From the NCBI GenBank assembly GCA_036924285.1, contig JAYKYS010000008.1, positions 12,261,001 to 12,325,000 of the forward strand: 64,000 nt of DNA. The letters run 5' to 3'. The DNA comes from Asterella californica (lineage: Eukaryota > Streptophyta > Marchantiopsida > Marchantiales > Aytoniaceae). The first letter of the stretch is position 1; every line of letters begins with the position of its first letter. Position numbers and translations under genes: made by a program. Shown piece after piece: positions 12,341 to 21,868 of the stretch. Below the pieces are notes generated by a model. The model was given only the letters and a program-made list of their open reading frames with translations, searched no databases and was not told where the DNA came from.

Positions 12341-12523
12341 AGTTTGGTACCTCGGCTAGGTTGACCGAGTGCGAAGTGGCGCATCCTGGTAACGCCGTTA
12401 GTGCCGTTAGGGCGAGTTGGTGGGAGAGCCCACTAAAGGTATACTTCGCAGGTAGGGCTTGGAGGCCTTAGTTCTTCGAGTTAAGCCTTCAAGCTCCAGG
12501 CTATGGTGGATAGTCTAGTTGAG

Positions 12524-12624
12524 TGTAACCCGGATTCTCTTCGCGTTTAGAGTAGGTTTGGCTTGACCGTTTGTGAGTAATCTTTGTTGTAGTGTTGGAG
12601 ATGGTAATTTCTCAATGCAGATTA
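12524..12624 (+). repeat. 5' LTR of the methyltransferase element (short)
   Basis: It begins TGTAACCCGG, which aligns with TGTAGCACCCGG at the 3' copy. It then lacks about 35 bases present there and from 12,537 to 12,624 matches the 3' copy at 86 of 88 positions. The exact right end is uncertain: a TG...CA boundary would put it at 12,619. An 11-bp inverted repeat (AGTTCTTCGAG at 12,470-12,480, CTCGAAGAACT at 12,625-12,635) flanks it. An alternative is that a longer LTR starts near 12,340 and the 3' copy lost part of it. Confidence 0.6.
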
Positions 12625-14340
12625 CTCGAAGAACTGAGTGCAGGTCGAGGCGGAGTTCAGTAAGAGCTCGCTGATCTGAAATCTGAAATCGTCCACTGGT
12701 ATCTTCGGACGTTGTCGTTCGTGCTTGATTGTGTGAAGCTGTGATCGAGGTGTGTGAGCGCATGCTACATTGCTGGTCGCAGATCGATCTGCTGTTGTTG
12801 GGGTCGAGTGGAGATTTCTATCATGCGGAAGCGCTGCAGAAATTTTGCAGAATATTCTTGAAATGTGTTGGAGCCGGATTGCGCGTTTGGGCGTGGTAGA
12901 CGGAGTACTTGTCAATGTCAGACCGGAGTGGGCTCTTTGGAAGCGCATTTGAGAGACTATTCTAGGGCACTAAGTTTCGTGGAGTTTGGCCAAGGATTGA
13001 AGAAGTTATGGCATGTCGAAGATCGCTGCCGTGACACTCGCAAGTGCAAAAAGACTAGTTACGTCAGATTTTGGTGCAATTTCGTGTGGAAACTCGAGTT
13101 TAGGAGTTTTGTTGTGTGTGTGTGCATTCGCGAAGTGTGTCTTGTGCATTCGCAAATCTGTTGTGGTGGTGTTCGGGTTGGATTTGGGTGTTCTTGCTGT
13201 TTTATGTCATATTTTGGTCACCTGTGTGCACCCGCAAGCTGTTTTTGCTGTTTTGGAGCCTCTTTTGGTGCAATCTTCTGCAATTCGAGGTGGAGCCGAC
13301 TCTCTTTTGGTGTGTTGTGTCCGTTGTACTCTACTTCAAGCGGAGCGGAGCGGAGAGTGAGCGGGAGTGTCGAGGCTTCGAGGAGCAGAGGTGCGTGAGT
13401 GCGGAGGCGTGAGAGCGGAGTGCGAGAGTGCGGAGACGGAGCGGAGCTGAGCCTGAGCCCGAGCCCGCCGCAAGCCAGCTTGCTGGCGTGCGTAAGAGAG
13501 GTATCCAAGCTTCAGTTGTGTGGGAAGGGTAAAACCAGCTGGTCACCCATCCCAACACTATTTCTGGACCTGGACTCCTAACTCTGTAGTCTTAGCTTTG
13601 GCTTTACCACTAGACCAATAGCTCTTGGTGTCCTAGAGGGATGCGTGCAAGTACTTATGGACTTGTATAAGGTAGTAGGAGACCTTCTCGCACGTCCCTA
13701 GAGGAGTGGTAGGACGATCCCACAGTATTAGGAGTAAGCTATAGTTGTGGTAGTGTTTGCCTATACCGTAGAGACGCGTATGGAGGCAGTTGGTGGCAGT
13801 TGTCTTGGGTGAGCTAGTAGAGCTACCACGTGGGTGTTTTTGGAGCTACTAGAGGTGTAGACATCTAGTTAGTGATCTCAAGTGTCAGTTACGACAGTTG
13901 GTGATCATATATTGTGCATGTGGTCACCGACGAGGAGACGTCAGTCCGGGTGGAGCTGTGTTTCTCTTTATGTGAATGTTTGAGTGTGGAGGGTTATCGT
14001 TTAGACTTCTTGTGGTTGGAACCCTCCATATTCTGCTTCATGTTTGTGCGTCACGTTTGCTTGTGTTGGCGCTTGATTTCCGGAGTGAGTTCACTCCAGT
14101 GTGCTGTCGGTAGTGAGGCTGGAGTTGCGGACCAGTCAGACTACCTTTGTCTCTCTCACGATGCGGTTGGAGTGACGACCAACAGACCGTGAGAGGCTGC
14201 CTGTGGTGATGGCAGGTACAAGTTATCCTCACCTTGACCGTCCTAGTAGGGGATAGGTGAGCTCAGTAGGAGCGGGGTTAGGCAAGTGGTGGTGACGGTG
14301 GTGACGGAGATTGCGACATTCCGGTTGGGGAGTGTGTTAA
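12625..14340 (+). other. Leader of the methyltransferase element
   Basis: About 1.7 kb lies between the 5' LTR and the open gag frame. No recognisable primer-binding site directly follows the LTR. It contains a GAGCGGAG-type low-complexity stretch (13,338-13,460) and a tRNA/5S-like segment (13,499-13,640). Apparent ORFs in it (for example 12,865-13,398) look like by-products of composition. Confidence 0.45.
13499..13640 (-). repeat. Possible pol III (tRNA/5S-like) SINE segment
   Basis: On the minus strand, 13,617-13,607 reads TGGTCTAGTGG, a match to the tRNA A-box consensus TRGYNNAGYGG. About 50 bases on, 13,559-13,535 reads AGTGTTGGGATGGGTGACC plus AGCTGG, matching the plant 5S rRNA internal control region (AGTACTAGGATGGGTGACC) in about 20 of 25 positions. 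A 5' A-box with a 5S-type box suggests a composite pol III-derived SINE head. No poly-A tail or target duplication was identified. Confidence 0.35.
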
Positions 14341-14415
14341 CGGGATTCTCTCATCACGAAGTTCTCGGGAGGTTCTGGTGGGGACTTCTCGGACAGTGGG
14401 TATACACGGAGTGGG

Positions 14416-16869
14416 GTGAGGTACCGACTACCTACACCATTATCGTCGGTTGTTCCAGAGGACGAGTCAGACGCAGACAGCGCATTTTCTGATGAGGAGT
14501 CTAGTGTCGTCACACCGTTGTTGTGGGACATGGACGAGATCTATGGGGCCACGAAGGGGCCTCGACGTTACTCGGGTACAGTTGGTACCATTGAGCTGGA
14601 TGACTTCATCCAGGAGTTCGACAGTTGGTTCGATCTGCAGCAGATGCGGAACCCACAGCTGTTTACACCCTTCATGGCGTGGAAGGGTTTGTTCCAACAC
14701 TTGGAGGGACCGCCGATGGACGATTATCATGAGTTCAGGCGAGACTACAGTGTTGAGATCGAGTTGTGGAGACAACATTGGTCTCCCAACTACGTTTCTA
14801 TCACTACTGGCGCAGTTTCAGGAGGCGTAGCACCTGCGAGTTCGGGTGCCAGTAGCAGTGATACATCCACAAGTGGCGGAGTACCTACTACCAGCGGTGC
14901 GTCCACAAGTAGTGGAGCAGGTGGTAGTGTGAGCGAGATACCACCAGGATTTAACCCTGTGGTTCAGTTCTTCCAATGTTTGAGAAATAACTATCAGGGT
15001 GTGCGGACCGACAAGTTGAGGAGTCTGCAGGAGTTCCAGCGGAAGACTGGAAAGAGCTTACGCGAGGCATTTACTCGCATGAGACGGTTGATCAGCGTTA
15101 CCCAAGGGGTGACGGAAGCACAGGCAGTCCAGTTCTGGTATGGGATACTAGACCGGGAGCTGCGTAGGAGAGTTAGAGATGCTACTCTCCTTAGAGATAC
15201 CGCTCCGACGTTGGCGGTTGTCTTTAGTCTGGCTGAGCGGATTGAGCTCAACATGGTGGAGGAGAGGGTGGTGGTTGCTAGGTTCAGCAAGGAGACACCA
15301 CATGGAGCGACCACCTCTTCTCGAGGATCACAGGCCACGCAACAACGTGGTGGTAGTGGTGGTGGTGGTGGTAAGGATCGTGCGGAGCAGTCACGATCTC
15401 AGGGAGGTGTTGGAGGATCTGGTGGGCAGAAGCCCATGCCGTCCTTCTCTAGCCAGCATCAAGCGGGTCCTTGTTGGACGTGTGATGGTCCTCATCAGCA
15501 AAAAGACTGTCCACAAAGGAGAGGTGGTTATGAGACGTCAGGAACGTCTCAAGCAGCACCTAGGCAATGTGAGCATTGCGGACGACCTGGTCACAGTAGT
15601 GACCGTTGTTTTGATCTCCATCCCGAGTTGCGGCAAGGGAAGGCTGATCGTGGACGAGGCGGAGGAGCTCAGGGAGGCCGTGGTGGTCGAGCTGGAGGTA
15701 GAGGTCCAGCACCTGGGAGAGGACCGGTCGGTCCACTGTCTGCTACGACGTCAGAAGCAGGTATAGCTGCTCGGATTGAGCAGTTGGAGCAGAGGATAGC
15801 TAGTATGGCTATGGCTCAGCGGAGATCAGGTGGAACAGAGGCTTCCACGTCTTATGGAGGAGAAGGAGGTGACTTCGACTTCATGGCTGGTGTGGAGCAG
15901 ATTGAGGCATCTGCGGTAGTGACTAGAGATGCAGTACATGCCTCTGAACCACGAGGTGCGTCAGTGGAGTTGGATCCACAACGCGGGGAGGTTGGTAGAC
16001 AGGCCAGGCTTCCTCAGTCGTTCACGTTATCGGAGGCGTTGAGGACCACATCTATGGTTCCTAAACGGCCTACTGATGGTGCAGTAGAGTTGGAGGCATC
16101 GACATCCAGGAGTGAGTGTGATGTGAGTCCACCTTCGACGTCTGTGGATGCGACGTCGAATCCGATATTGGAGGCGGCTACAGCAGTTTTGCGAGCCCCA
16201 CTATTCTCAACCATGGATATGAGAGCATTGGGAGTCAACCTGGCTCCAGTGTTCCAGTTGGCGGCCACGCTTAGTGAGAGAGAGGATGTAGTTACCTCTA
16301 GTGCTGAAGTAGTTCAGCGAGAGACGGTAGACGTGTCCATGGAGTCGAAGATCAGGACAGCTACCAGTGGTACTTGGCAAGCGGCGGCTGCTAGGTTAGA
16401 TGAGTTACCAGCTAGGCTGACGATTGACCGTGCTGGTTTAGCACCAGGTGTGGTGTTGTTGGACAACAGAAGTGGTATCTTCTGTTTGGTGGCACCTTCT
16501 GGGAAAGTGTATCGACCCCAGAAGGTCTTGTTAGACTCAGGAGCCCAACCGTTGATGTTGAGAAAGGCGGCGTGTATTGGTTTGGGTCTGAAGAAGTCCG
16601 AGATAGAGAGATGTCCATTCCAGTTGCAAACATCTCTAGGGGGATCAGGAGGTACGACTCTACACATGACATGTGAGATGTTGACGGTGAGAGTTCGGTC
16701 AGATCATCCCACGGATGGCTCTATGATGAGGGCCAAGGCCATCGTTACAGCCGCAGAGTCTTATGATGTATTGGTGGGAGGTGCTGTGTTGTACCTTATG
16801 GGGTTCGTGATCGACTATTGGGCGGAGACAGCATCTTACAGACCAGATTGGCAGTCCGGTGAGGGATGA
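14416..16869 (+). CDS. gag-protease polyprotein of the methyltransferase element
   Basis: An open frame of 817 codons; it is open from 14,341, and the first in-frame ATG is at 14,530, so the true start is not settled. Residues 55-290 (from 14,416) hold a gag-like capsid region interrupted by a Ser/Gly/Thr-rich linker (135-175). Two zinc knuckles follow: CWTCDGPHQQKDC (353-365, with the rarer CX2CX3HX4C spacing) and CEHCGRPGHSSDRC (385-398, canonical CX2CX4HX4C), then an Arg/Gly-rich RNA-binding stretch. The retroviral-type aspartic protease has its DSG at residue 707 (VLLDSGAQ) and the later hydrophobic motif YDVLVGG near 783. It ends at TGA 16,867-16,869, and the same frame continues directly into the methyltransferase. 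Confidence 0.8.
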   Translation: MRYRLPTPLSSVVPEDESDADSAFSDEESSVVTPLLWDMDEIYGATKGPRRYSGTVGTIELDDFIQEFDSWFDLQQMRNPQLFTPFMAWKGLFQHLEGPPMDDYHEFRRDYSVEIELWRQHWSPNYVSITTGAVSGGVAPASSGASSSDTSTSGGVPTTSGASTSSGAGGSVSEIPPGFNPVVQFFQCLRNNYQGVRTDKLRSLQEFQRKTGKSLREAFTRMRRLISVTQGVTEAQAVQFWYGILDRELRRRVRDATLLRDTAPTLAVVFSLAERIELNMVEERVVVARFSKETPHGATTSSRGSQATQQRGGSGGGGGKDRAEQSRSQGGVGGSGGQKPMPSFSSQHQAGPCWTCDGPHQQKDCPQRRGGYETSGTSQAAPRQCEHCGRPGHSSDRCFDLHPELRQGKADRGRGGGAQGGRGGRAGGRGPAPGRGPVGPLSATTSEAGIAARIEQLEQRIASMAMAQRRSGGTEASTSYGGEGGDFDFMAGVEQIEASAVVTRDAVHASEPRGASVELDPQRGEVGRQARLPQSFTLSEALRTTSMVPKRPTDGAVELEASTSRSECDVSPPSTSVDATSNPILEAATAVLRAPLFSTMDMRALGVNLAPVFQLAATLSEREDVVTSSAEVVQRETVDVSMESKIRTATSGTWQAAAARLDELPARLTIDRAGLAPGVVLLDNRSGIFCLVAPSGKVYRPQKVLLDSGAQPLMLRKAACIGLGLKKSEIERCPFQLQTSLGGSGGTTLHMTCEMLTVRVRSDHPTDGSMMRAKAIVTAAESYDVLVGGAVLYLMGFVIDYWAETASYRPDWQSGEG

Positions 16870-18409
16870 GTGAGCCGCTTACCAGTGCGGTTCAGTGCTA
16901 GAGTTGGGACGACGGAGCCTACACCAGGGACGATGGCATCCGTTGCAAGGTTCAGTTCGGTCATCACTTGGCCGGGCGAGTTGTTGGAGGGCAATGCCCA
17001 TGCGGAAGATACTCCAATCTTTGAGGAGGTGGAGGACATGCCTAGCATGTCTACGTTAGTACCATCTGTCTTGGATGTTCCACTCTGGAGTTCGAGTGGA
17101 GAGTTGCAGCAGTATGCTGATCAGTTGGTGCAGCAGGCTTGGAGTGAAGCCTTTGTACCACCAGTAGATGAACAAAGGATTGTTCTTGCTACTGGCCTTG
17201 TGATCTTATCACCGTTGGATACGACTCCCATTGTGTGGCAGTATCCAGAGGAGAGTGTATGTGTGCTGGAGCTGTTTGGAGGGATCAGCACAGGTTTGGC
17301 GGCGGTATTGCAAGCAGGCATACAAGTACAGCGATACTTGTATGTGGAGAGAGATGAGGTTACGAGACGCATCTCATTGCGACATGTGGCACGTTTGGTG
17401 CAGAGATATCCTGAGTTGTTGCCCATATCAGCTGTTAGAGGATAACAGCAAGCATTACCGTCGGATATTTTGCTGCTGGGGGCGCAGGATCTTACGTTTG
17501 TTGGCATCATTCACTTGGTGATAGCCGGATGGCCATGTCGAGGTCACACGCGTGCTGGGAGAGGTCAGGGTTTACATGACCCACGATCTAGGATGTTCTA
17601 GGAGATGTTACGGATCTTACGACATCTCCAGATGCAACCGGAGGATTCTCCAACGTACATATTGGAGAATGTTCCTTTGTTGGGTGATGCTCGTACACAG
17701 ATGATGGCGAGTGTGCACCAAGTGCGGTCTTGGGTTGGACCAGCAGTGTTGTTGGATGCAACGAGAGTAGGATCTCGTGCACATCATCTACGGTTGTGGT
17801 GGACGAACTTGTTACCGAGAGAGGTGCTTAAGCGCGCACGATGGAGTGAGACGACCAGCGCATCTCACGGTTGATAGCATCTTGGATGCAGGACGACGAT
17901 CTCAAGTAGTGAGAGTCGTCGATAGGTCACCCATGGCAGTGGTGAACCTAGTGGGACGGCCCATGGTAGCGTTATCCACTTTGGTAAGCTTTCCAGCGTC
18001 ACATGCTTACAGAGATGGAGGACATGGGCTTGTGTGGGATGCTCAATTACGGCAGTTGGTGGAGCCCAATGCCGATGAGAAAGAGCGAGCGATGGGTTTC
18101 GTTACGGATATGACGGCAGTAGCTTCGGTGTCAGAGGCTCCACGTCGTCAAGTATTGGGTCAAGCAATGGACTTGAATTGCTTGACATGGATTGTTAGCC
18201 TTGGATTGGCTGAGCAGCGTCGGACGGGTGTTATTGCTCGGACACTCTTGAGCTCTTTGCCTACCGGGTCGGTGGAGACAAAGGCTGGGGGCGAGGCACG
18301 TGGAGTTCGTCATCCTTGGACATCATGGGATGTCATAGAAGAGAGTGTGGAGCTTGCAGCTAGAACTGCAGAAGTTTTACGCACAGTAGCGGTGGAGGTT
18401 GTTGGTTGA
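16870..18409 (+). pseudogene. C5 cytosine DNA methyltransferase domain in the retrotransposon (broken)
   Basis: It follows protease in the same frame after a TGA. The first ~130 residues are a linker. Methyltransferase motifs then appear in canonical, unpermuted order. Motif I is LELFGGISTGL (AdoMet binding, 17,263 on). An acidic residue follows in YLYVERD. Motif IV is GWPCRGHTRAG, with the catalytic Cys codon at 17,536-17,538 and then DPRSRMF. Motif VI is ENV at 17,665-17,673. A motif VIII-like VGSRAHHLRLWW follows, then ERAMGF and a motif X-like RRQVLGQAMDLN near 18,155. Known families of this kind transfer a methyl group from AdoMet to C5 of cytosine. Motif order resembles DNMT3-type enzymes rather than the permuted plant DRMs. 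Breaks are TAA 17,443, TAG 17,599 and a frameshift near 17,840. The catalytic residues survive. Confidence 0.88.
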
Positions 18410-18473
18410 GCAGAAGGAAACTGCTCCAGAGGCGGCAAGATAGCAGTCAACGACTTCGTCTTCTACCTCTAGC

Positions 18474-19295
18474 ATGGTGACAGAAGATACTTGGGAGCCG
18501 GAGATTGGACCCAAGCTTATAGGAGAGGAGAGACGAAGAGTCCAAAGATTCCTGAAGAGCTACAGGAGTTGTTTTGCCTTCAGTATGAAGGATTTGGGTA
18601 CCTTGAAGGGACCTGGTATACGGATCGACTTGGCTAATGACATGCCAATCTTTCGATGTCCTTACAGATACAGTGACATGGAGAGAGCCTTGATCCAGAG
18701 TCGGACTCAAGACTTGTTGGAGGCTGGATTGGTGGAGATGTCGCATGGAGAGTATGCATCTGCCACAGTTATGCCAGCCAAGAAGGATATGTATGACAAC
18801 TACACAGATAGACGGATGTGTGGAGACTATCGTCCTATTAATCGGCAGACGAAGTCCGATAAGTATCCCATGCCGACACCTGAGGAGATCTTTGATGCAG
18901 TGGGGCATGTGAAGGTCTTCAGTACTTTGGATCTTCGAGCAGGGTATCATCAGTTGCCAGTGAGAGAAGAAGATAAGTCCAAGACAGCATTCTGAGGAAT
19001 TGACTCTCACGGCAAGGATTGTTTGTATCAGTGGCGGTTCTTATCATTTGGGTTGAAGAACGCCCCTGCTGAGTTCCAAAGGGTGATGGACAGAATCTTA
19101 GCAGGATTGGATTTTATCAGATGTTATATTGACGACATCTTAGTCTATAGTGCTACAGTGGAGGAGCACGAGAGACACTTACGGGATGTGTTTGAGCGGT
19201 TGAGAGCTCATGGGTTGAAGTTACACCCTGGGAAGTGTAAATTCTTCCAGGAGTTGATAGAGTATCTGGGCACACCATCTATCCAGGTGGATTGA
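18474..19295 (+). pseudogene. Reverse transcriptase of the methyltransferase element
   Basis: A gypsy-type RT in one frame with a single internal TGA at 18,993. Recognisable parts are RRMCGDYRPINRQT, FSTLDLRAGYHQL, then after the stop WRFLSFGLKNAPAEFQRVMD and the catalytic YIDDILV near 19,123, followed by GLKLHPGKCKFF. The TGA sits where relatives have Trp (KTAFWGID type), so it is probably a G-to-A change. It ends at TGA 19,293, where a frameshift moves on to RNase H. This domain copies the element RNA into cDNA. Confidence 0.88.
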
Positions 19296-20230
19296 GTGTT
19301 CAACAGACGAAGGTTGACGCTATTGCACGTATCCCACGCCCCACAGATGTGAGTCGAGTTCGAACATTTGTTGGTTTGGTGAACTTCTATCGGCGATACG
19401 TGAAAGGGTTTAGTGCAATTGCGAAGCCGTTGACCAAGCTGATGAAGATGGACCAGGAGTGGCAGTGGGGAGATGAGCAGGAGCGAGCTTTCAAAGAGCT
19501 CAAGGATAAGTTGACATCTGCTCCCATCTTGAGGAGACCCGTTAGGGTGCGTCCTTTCCAACTGCACACAGATTGGAGTATGTTGGGACTTGGAGCAGTG
19601 CTCACTCAGCATGATGATGAGAAAAAGGAGTTCGTGGTGGCGTATGTCAGTCGCTCCAACAATTCAGCAGAGGCGAGGTATAGTTCGTATGAGGGAGAGT
19701 GTTTGGCGGCAGTGTGGACTGTTGCACACTTTCGATGTTATCTGTTTGGGAACCCCTTTACTCTCATCACTGATCACCAGCCGCTCAAGTGGTTGATGGA
19801 GTCCGATAAGCTTACAGGGAAGCTTGCACGATGGGCTCTGATCTTACAGGAGTATGACTTCCAGGTAGTACATAGACCTGGAGTTGCAAACCTAGATGCC
19901 GATGGGTTGAGTCGCAACCCATGCACGAGTCAGCAGGATCAGACTGGGGCTCGCTGGCATGACAAGGTTGATGAGGAGATAGTGCCAGGGTGGCATGCAT
20001 CTGCCTTTCTTTGTGTCATGAACTCTAGTATGGAGGACCAAGTCGTATCTTTCTCTGGTCAGAGAGTAGATGATGAATCTCCAGATCCTGAGGGTGGAGA
20101 TGGTGTTCCAGATCAACGAGATATCCATGATGATGTGATCGTGATGGAGTATCTACGTACTGGTGTGATAGTAGGCACAGTAAGTGCCAAGGAGCGAGAT
20201 CGTGTTCTTCAACGAGCGAAGAGATTTTGA
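19292..20230 (+). pseudogene. RT thumb/connection and RNase H of the methyltransferase element
   Basis: It starts with the usual post-RT motif VRTFVGLVNFYRRY, then RNase H with its acidic residues in TDWSMLGLGAVL, SSYEGECLAAVW, LITDHQPLKWL and NLDADGLSR. RNase H removes the RNA strand during reverse transcription. After it come about 90 acidic residues and a TGA at 20,228; the frame then continues into the integrase zinc module. The frame differs from that of RT, so a frameshift separates the two in this copy. Confidence 0.87.
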
Positions 20231-21562
20231 CGAGAAGGACGACATGTACTTCGAGTGTGGGGTGATGGGAGGGTACGGATAGTGCCACATCCATCCTAGA
20301 GGGCACAGTTAGTACGACATGCCCATGAGGAGTTGAGACATTTTGGAGTGAAGCGTACGCATAGCTTACTCCAAGGACAGTATTGGTGGCGTGGTATGCA
20401 CGTCGATGTGCAATAGTTTGTCGCACGATGTGTGGTTTGTGATCGAGTACGAGCATCGTTTAATGCTCGTACTCCACAGTTACACTCTTTACCGATTATG
20501 GGGTTGGGTTACCGTTGGAGTTTGGATTTTGCGGGACCCTTACCGTTGACTGTACGTCACCATCGGTATGTGTTGGTGATGGTGGAGCACTTTTCCAAGT
20601 GGATTGAGTTGGTGACATTATCAGACAAGGCGAGTGAAGGGACAGCACACGCGTTCTTAGATCGAGTGCTGAGTCGTTTTGGAGCACCAGCTGAAGTGCT
20701 GACAGACCAAGATACAGAGTTCCTTGGTGAGTTTCAGGCCTTGTGTGATCAGGCGCTGATTGATCATCGGACTACATCTCGAGATCATCCTGAGGCAGAT
20801 GGTTTGACGGAGAGGGTAGTTCAGACGGTGAAGAGAGGATTGCGCAAGTATGGCTTGCAGAAGGGCCACTTGGGAGACTGGGATGTGCAGTTACCATGGT
20901 TGGCTATGGGTTACCGTTTCAACCGACAAGCGTCTTTGGCTTCCTTCTCACCGTATTTTCTATTGTATGACCGAGATCCAGATCTACCTTCGGTCATTCG
21001 TCGTGATTCTGCTGAGGTGCTGGACCTTGATGACCCGGATATGTGGGTGAGAGCATGTTCTCAACAAGCAGAGACATTTCGGATAGTTATGCCTATGGCT
21101 TTTGAGAACCTAGCGATTGCCCAGCATAGAGACACGTTGCGATATGCGACTATCCGAGAAGAGGGTTATCGGCCGTCGATTCGCAGGTTTCATTCTGGCG
21201 ATTATATCTATCTACAGCAGACTGCACCGACGACGTTGGACGTGACCGCAGGGCGCACTATTTTACGAGTGCGTGAGGTGTTACCTTCTGGAGTACTCAT
21301 GTTAGAGGGCCGTGATGGTGTTGTGTGGAAGGACCATGTGCGTAATTGCGCGCCATGTCATCTTCCCAACATTGATGGTACCGTTGACCCAAGCTTAGCA
21401 GTTGTACGCGCGGGCTTGAGGTGTATGTTGTGTGGGTCTGCTGGTGGAGCAGCCCGTATGTTGGTGTGTGATGGTTGTTCGAGAGGTTGGCACATGTCAT
21501 GTTTGACTCCATCTCTCAGTGTCGTTCCTACTAGACGATGGGTTTGTCCTCGATGTATATAG
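20231..21562 (+). pseudogene. Integrase with C-terminal PHD finger
   Basis: The HHCC zinc module lies at about 20,310-20,450 with stops near 20,297 and 20,416. From 20,432 the frame is open for 376 codons: core residues D32 (WSLDFAGP), D92 (LTDQDTEF) and E127 (GLTERVV), with 34 rather than 35 residues between the last two. The usual C-terminal chromodomain or GPY/F end is replaced by a C4HC3 PHD finger at residues 331-375: C331, C334, C346, C349, H354, C357, C372, C375, with the typical Trp (RRWVCPRC). PHD fingers commonly read the histone H3 tail, so this module may steer integration to marked chromatin. That role is inference. Confidence 0.85.
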
Positions 21563-21626
21563 CAGGGATAGCCGATTAGATCTTTGCGTGGTATGGATTG
21601 CAGACAGGCGACTAACGATGGGACGA

Positions 21627-21762
21627 TGTAGCACCCGGCCTCCTGATCCTTGCACCCATGAAGGTGTGTATGGCCTCTTCGCGTTTAGAGTGGGTTTGGC
21701 TTGACCGTTTGTGAGTAATCTTTGTTGTAGTGTTGGAGATGATAATTTCTCAATGCAGATTA
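21627..21762 (+). repeat. 3' LTR of the methyltransferase element (short)
   Basis: It starts TGTAGCACCCGG directly after a purine-leaning tract (AACGATGGGACGA), 65 bases after the integrase-PHD stop. It shares 21,675-21,762 with the 5' copy at 86/88. At ~136 bp this is very short for a 9-kb gypsy element. It is immediately followed by a different repeat (21,764-21,868). Confidence 0.6.
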
Positions 21763-21763
21763 T

Positions 21764-21868
21764 TGTGGTACACTTGTGTATGTGTATGACATCGTCCATG
21801 TGTTATGTGTATGTGTGGTGTACCTCTGACAGCGATGTATGTTGTGTAGCGATGTATATGCGCACGAC
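21764..21868 (+). repeat. Left arm of a ~105-bp inverted repeat bracketing the host genes
   Basis: A TGTGTATG-rich sequence running from GTGGTACACTTGTG to GTATATGCGCACGA. Its reverse complement lies at 31,889-31,997, about 93% identical (about 7 mismatches by eye). It begins directly at the 3' end of the methyltransferase element. Probably a terminal or LTR fragment of one TE family present in two orientations. Confidence 0.7.

Larger units (their letters stand above)
12524..21762 (+). mobile_element. Ty3/gypsy retrotransposon carrying a DNA methyltransferase and a PHD finger (decayed)
   Basis: This element of about 9.2 kb has the order short LTR, ~1.7 kb leader, gag, protease, C5 DNA methyltransferase, RT, RNase H, integrase, PHD finger, short LTR. 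RT before integrase places it in Ty3/gypsy. The copy is dead: gag-PR is open (14,416-16,869), but stops occur at 16,867, 17,443, 17,599, 18,407, 18,993, 19,293, 20,228 and around 20,297/20,416, with frameshifts near 17,840, 18,450 and 19,290. An 88-bp block at both ends (12,537-12,624 and 21,675-21,762) differs at two positions, so the insertion itself is not extremely old. A possible target duplication is imperfect (TTGAG before, TTGTG after). Confidence 0.85.

Noticed and set aside
12865..13398. 177-codon Cys-rich ORF in the leader of the methyltransferase element
   Set aside because: Overlapping ORFs in several frames, TG-rich composition and no conserved spacing of Cys; most likely compositional.
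15179..15766. 195-codon ORF overlapping gag
   Set aside because: Val-rich shadow frame of the Gly/Arg-rich gag linker; the gag frame carries the zinc knuckles.
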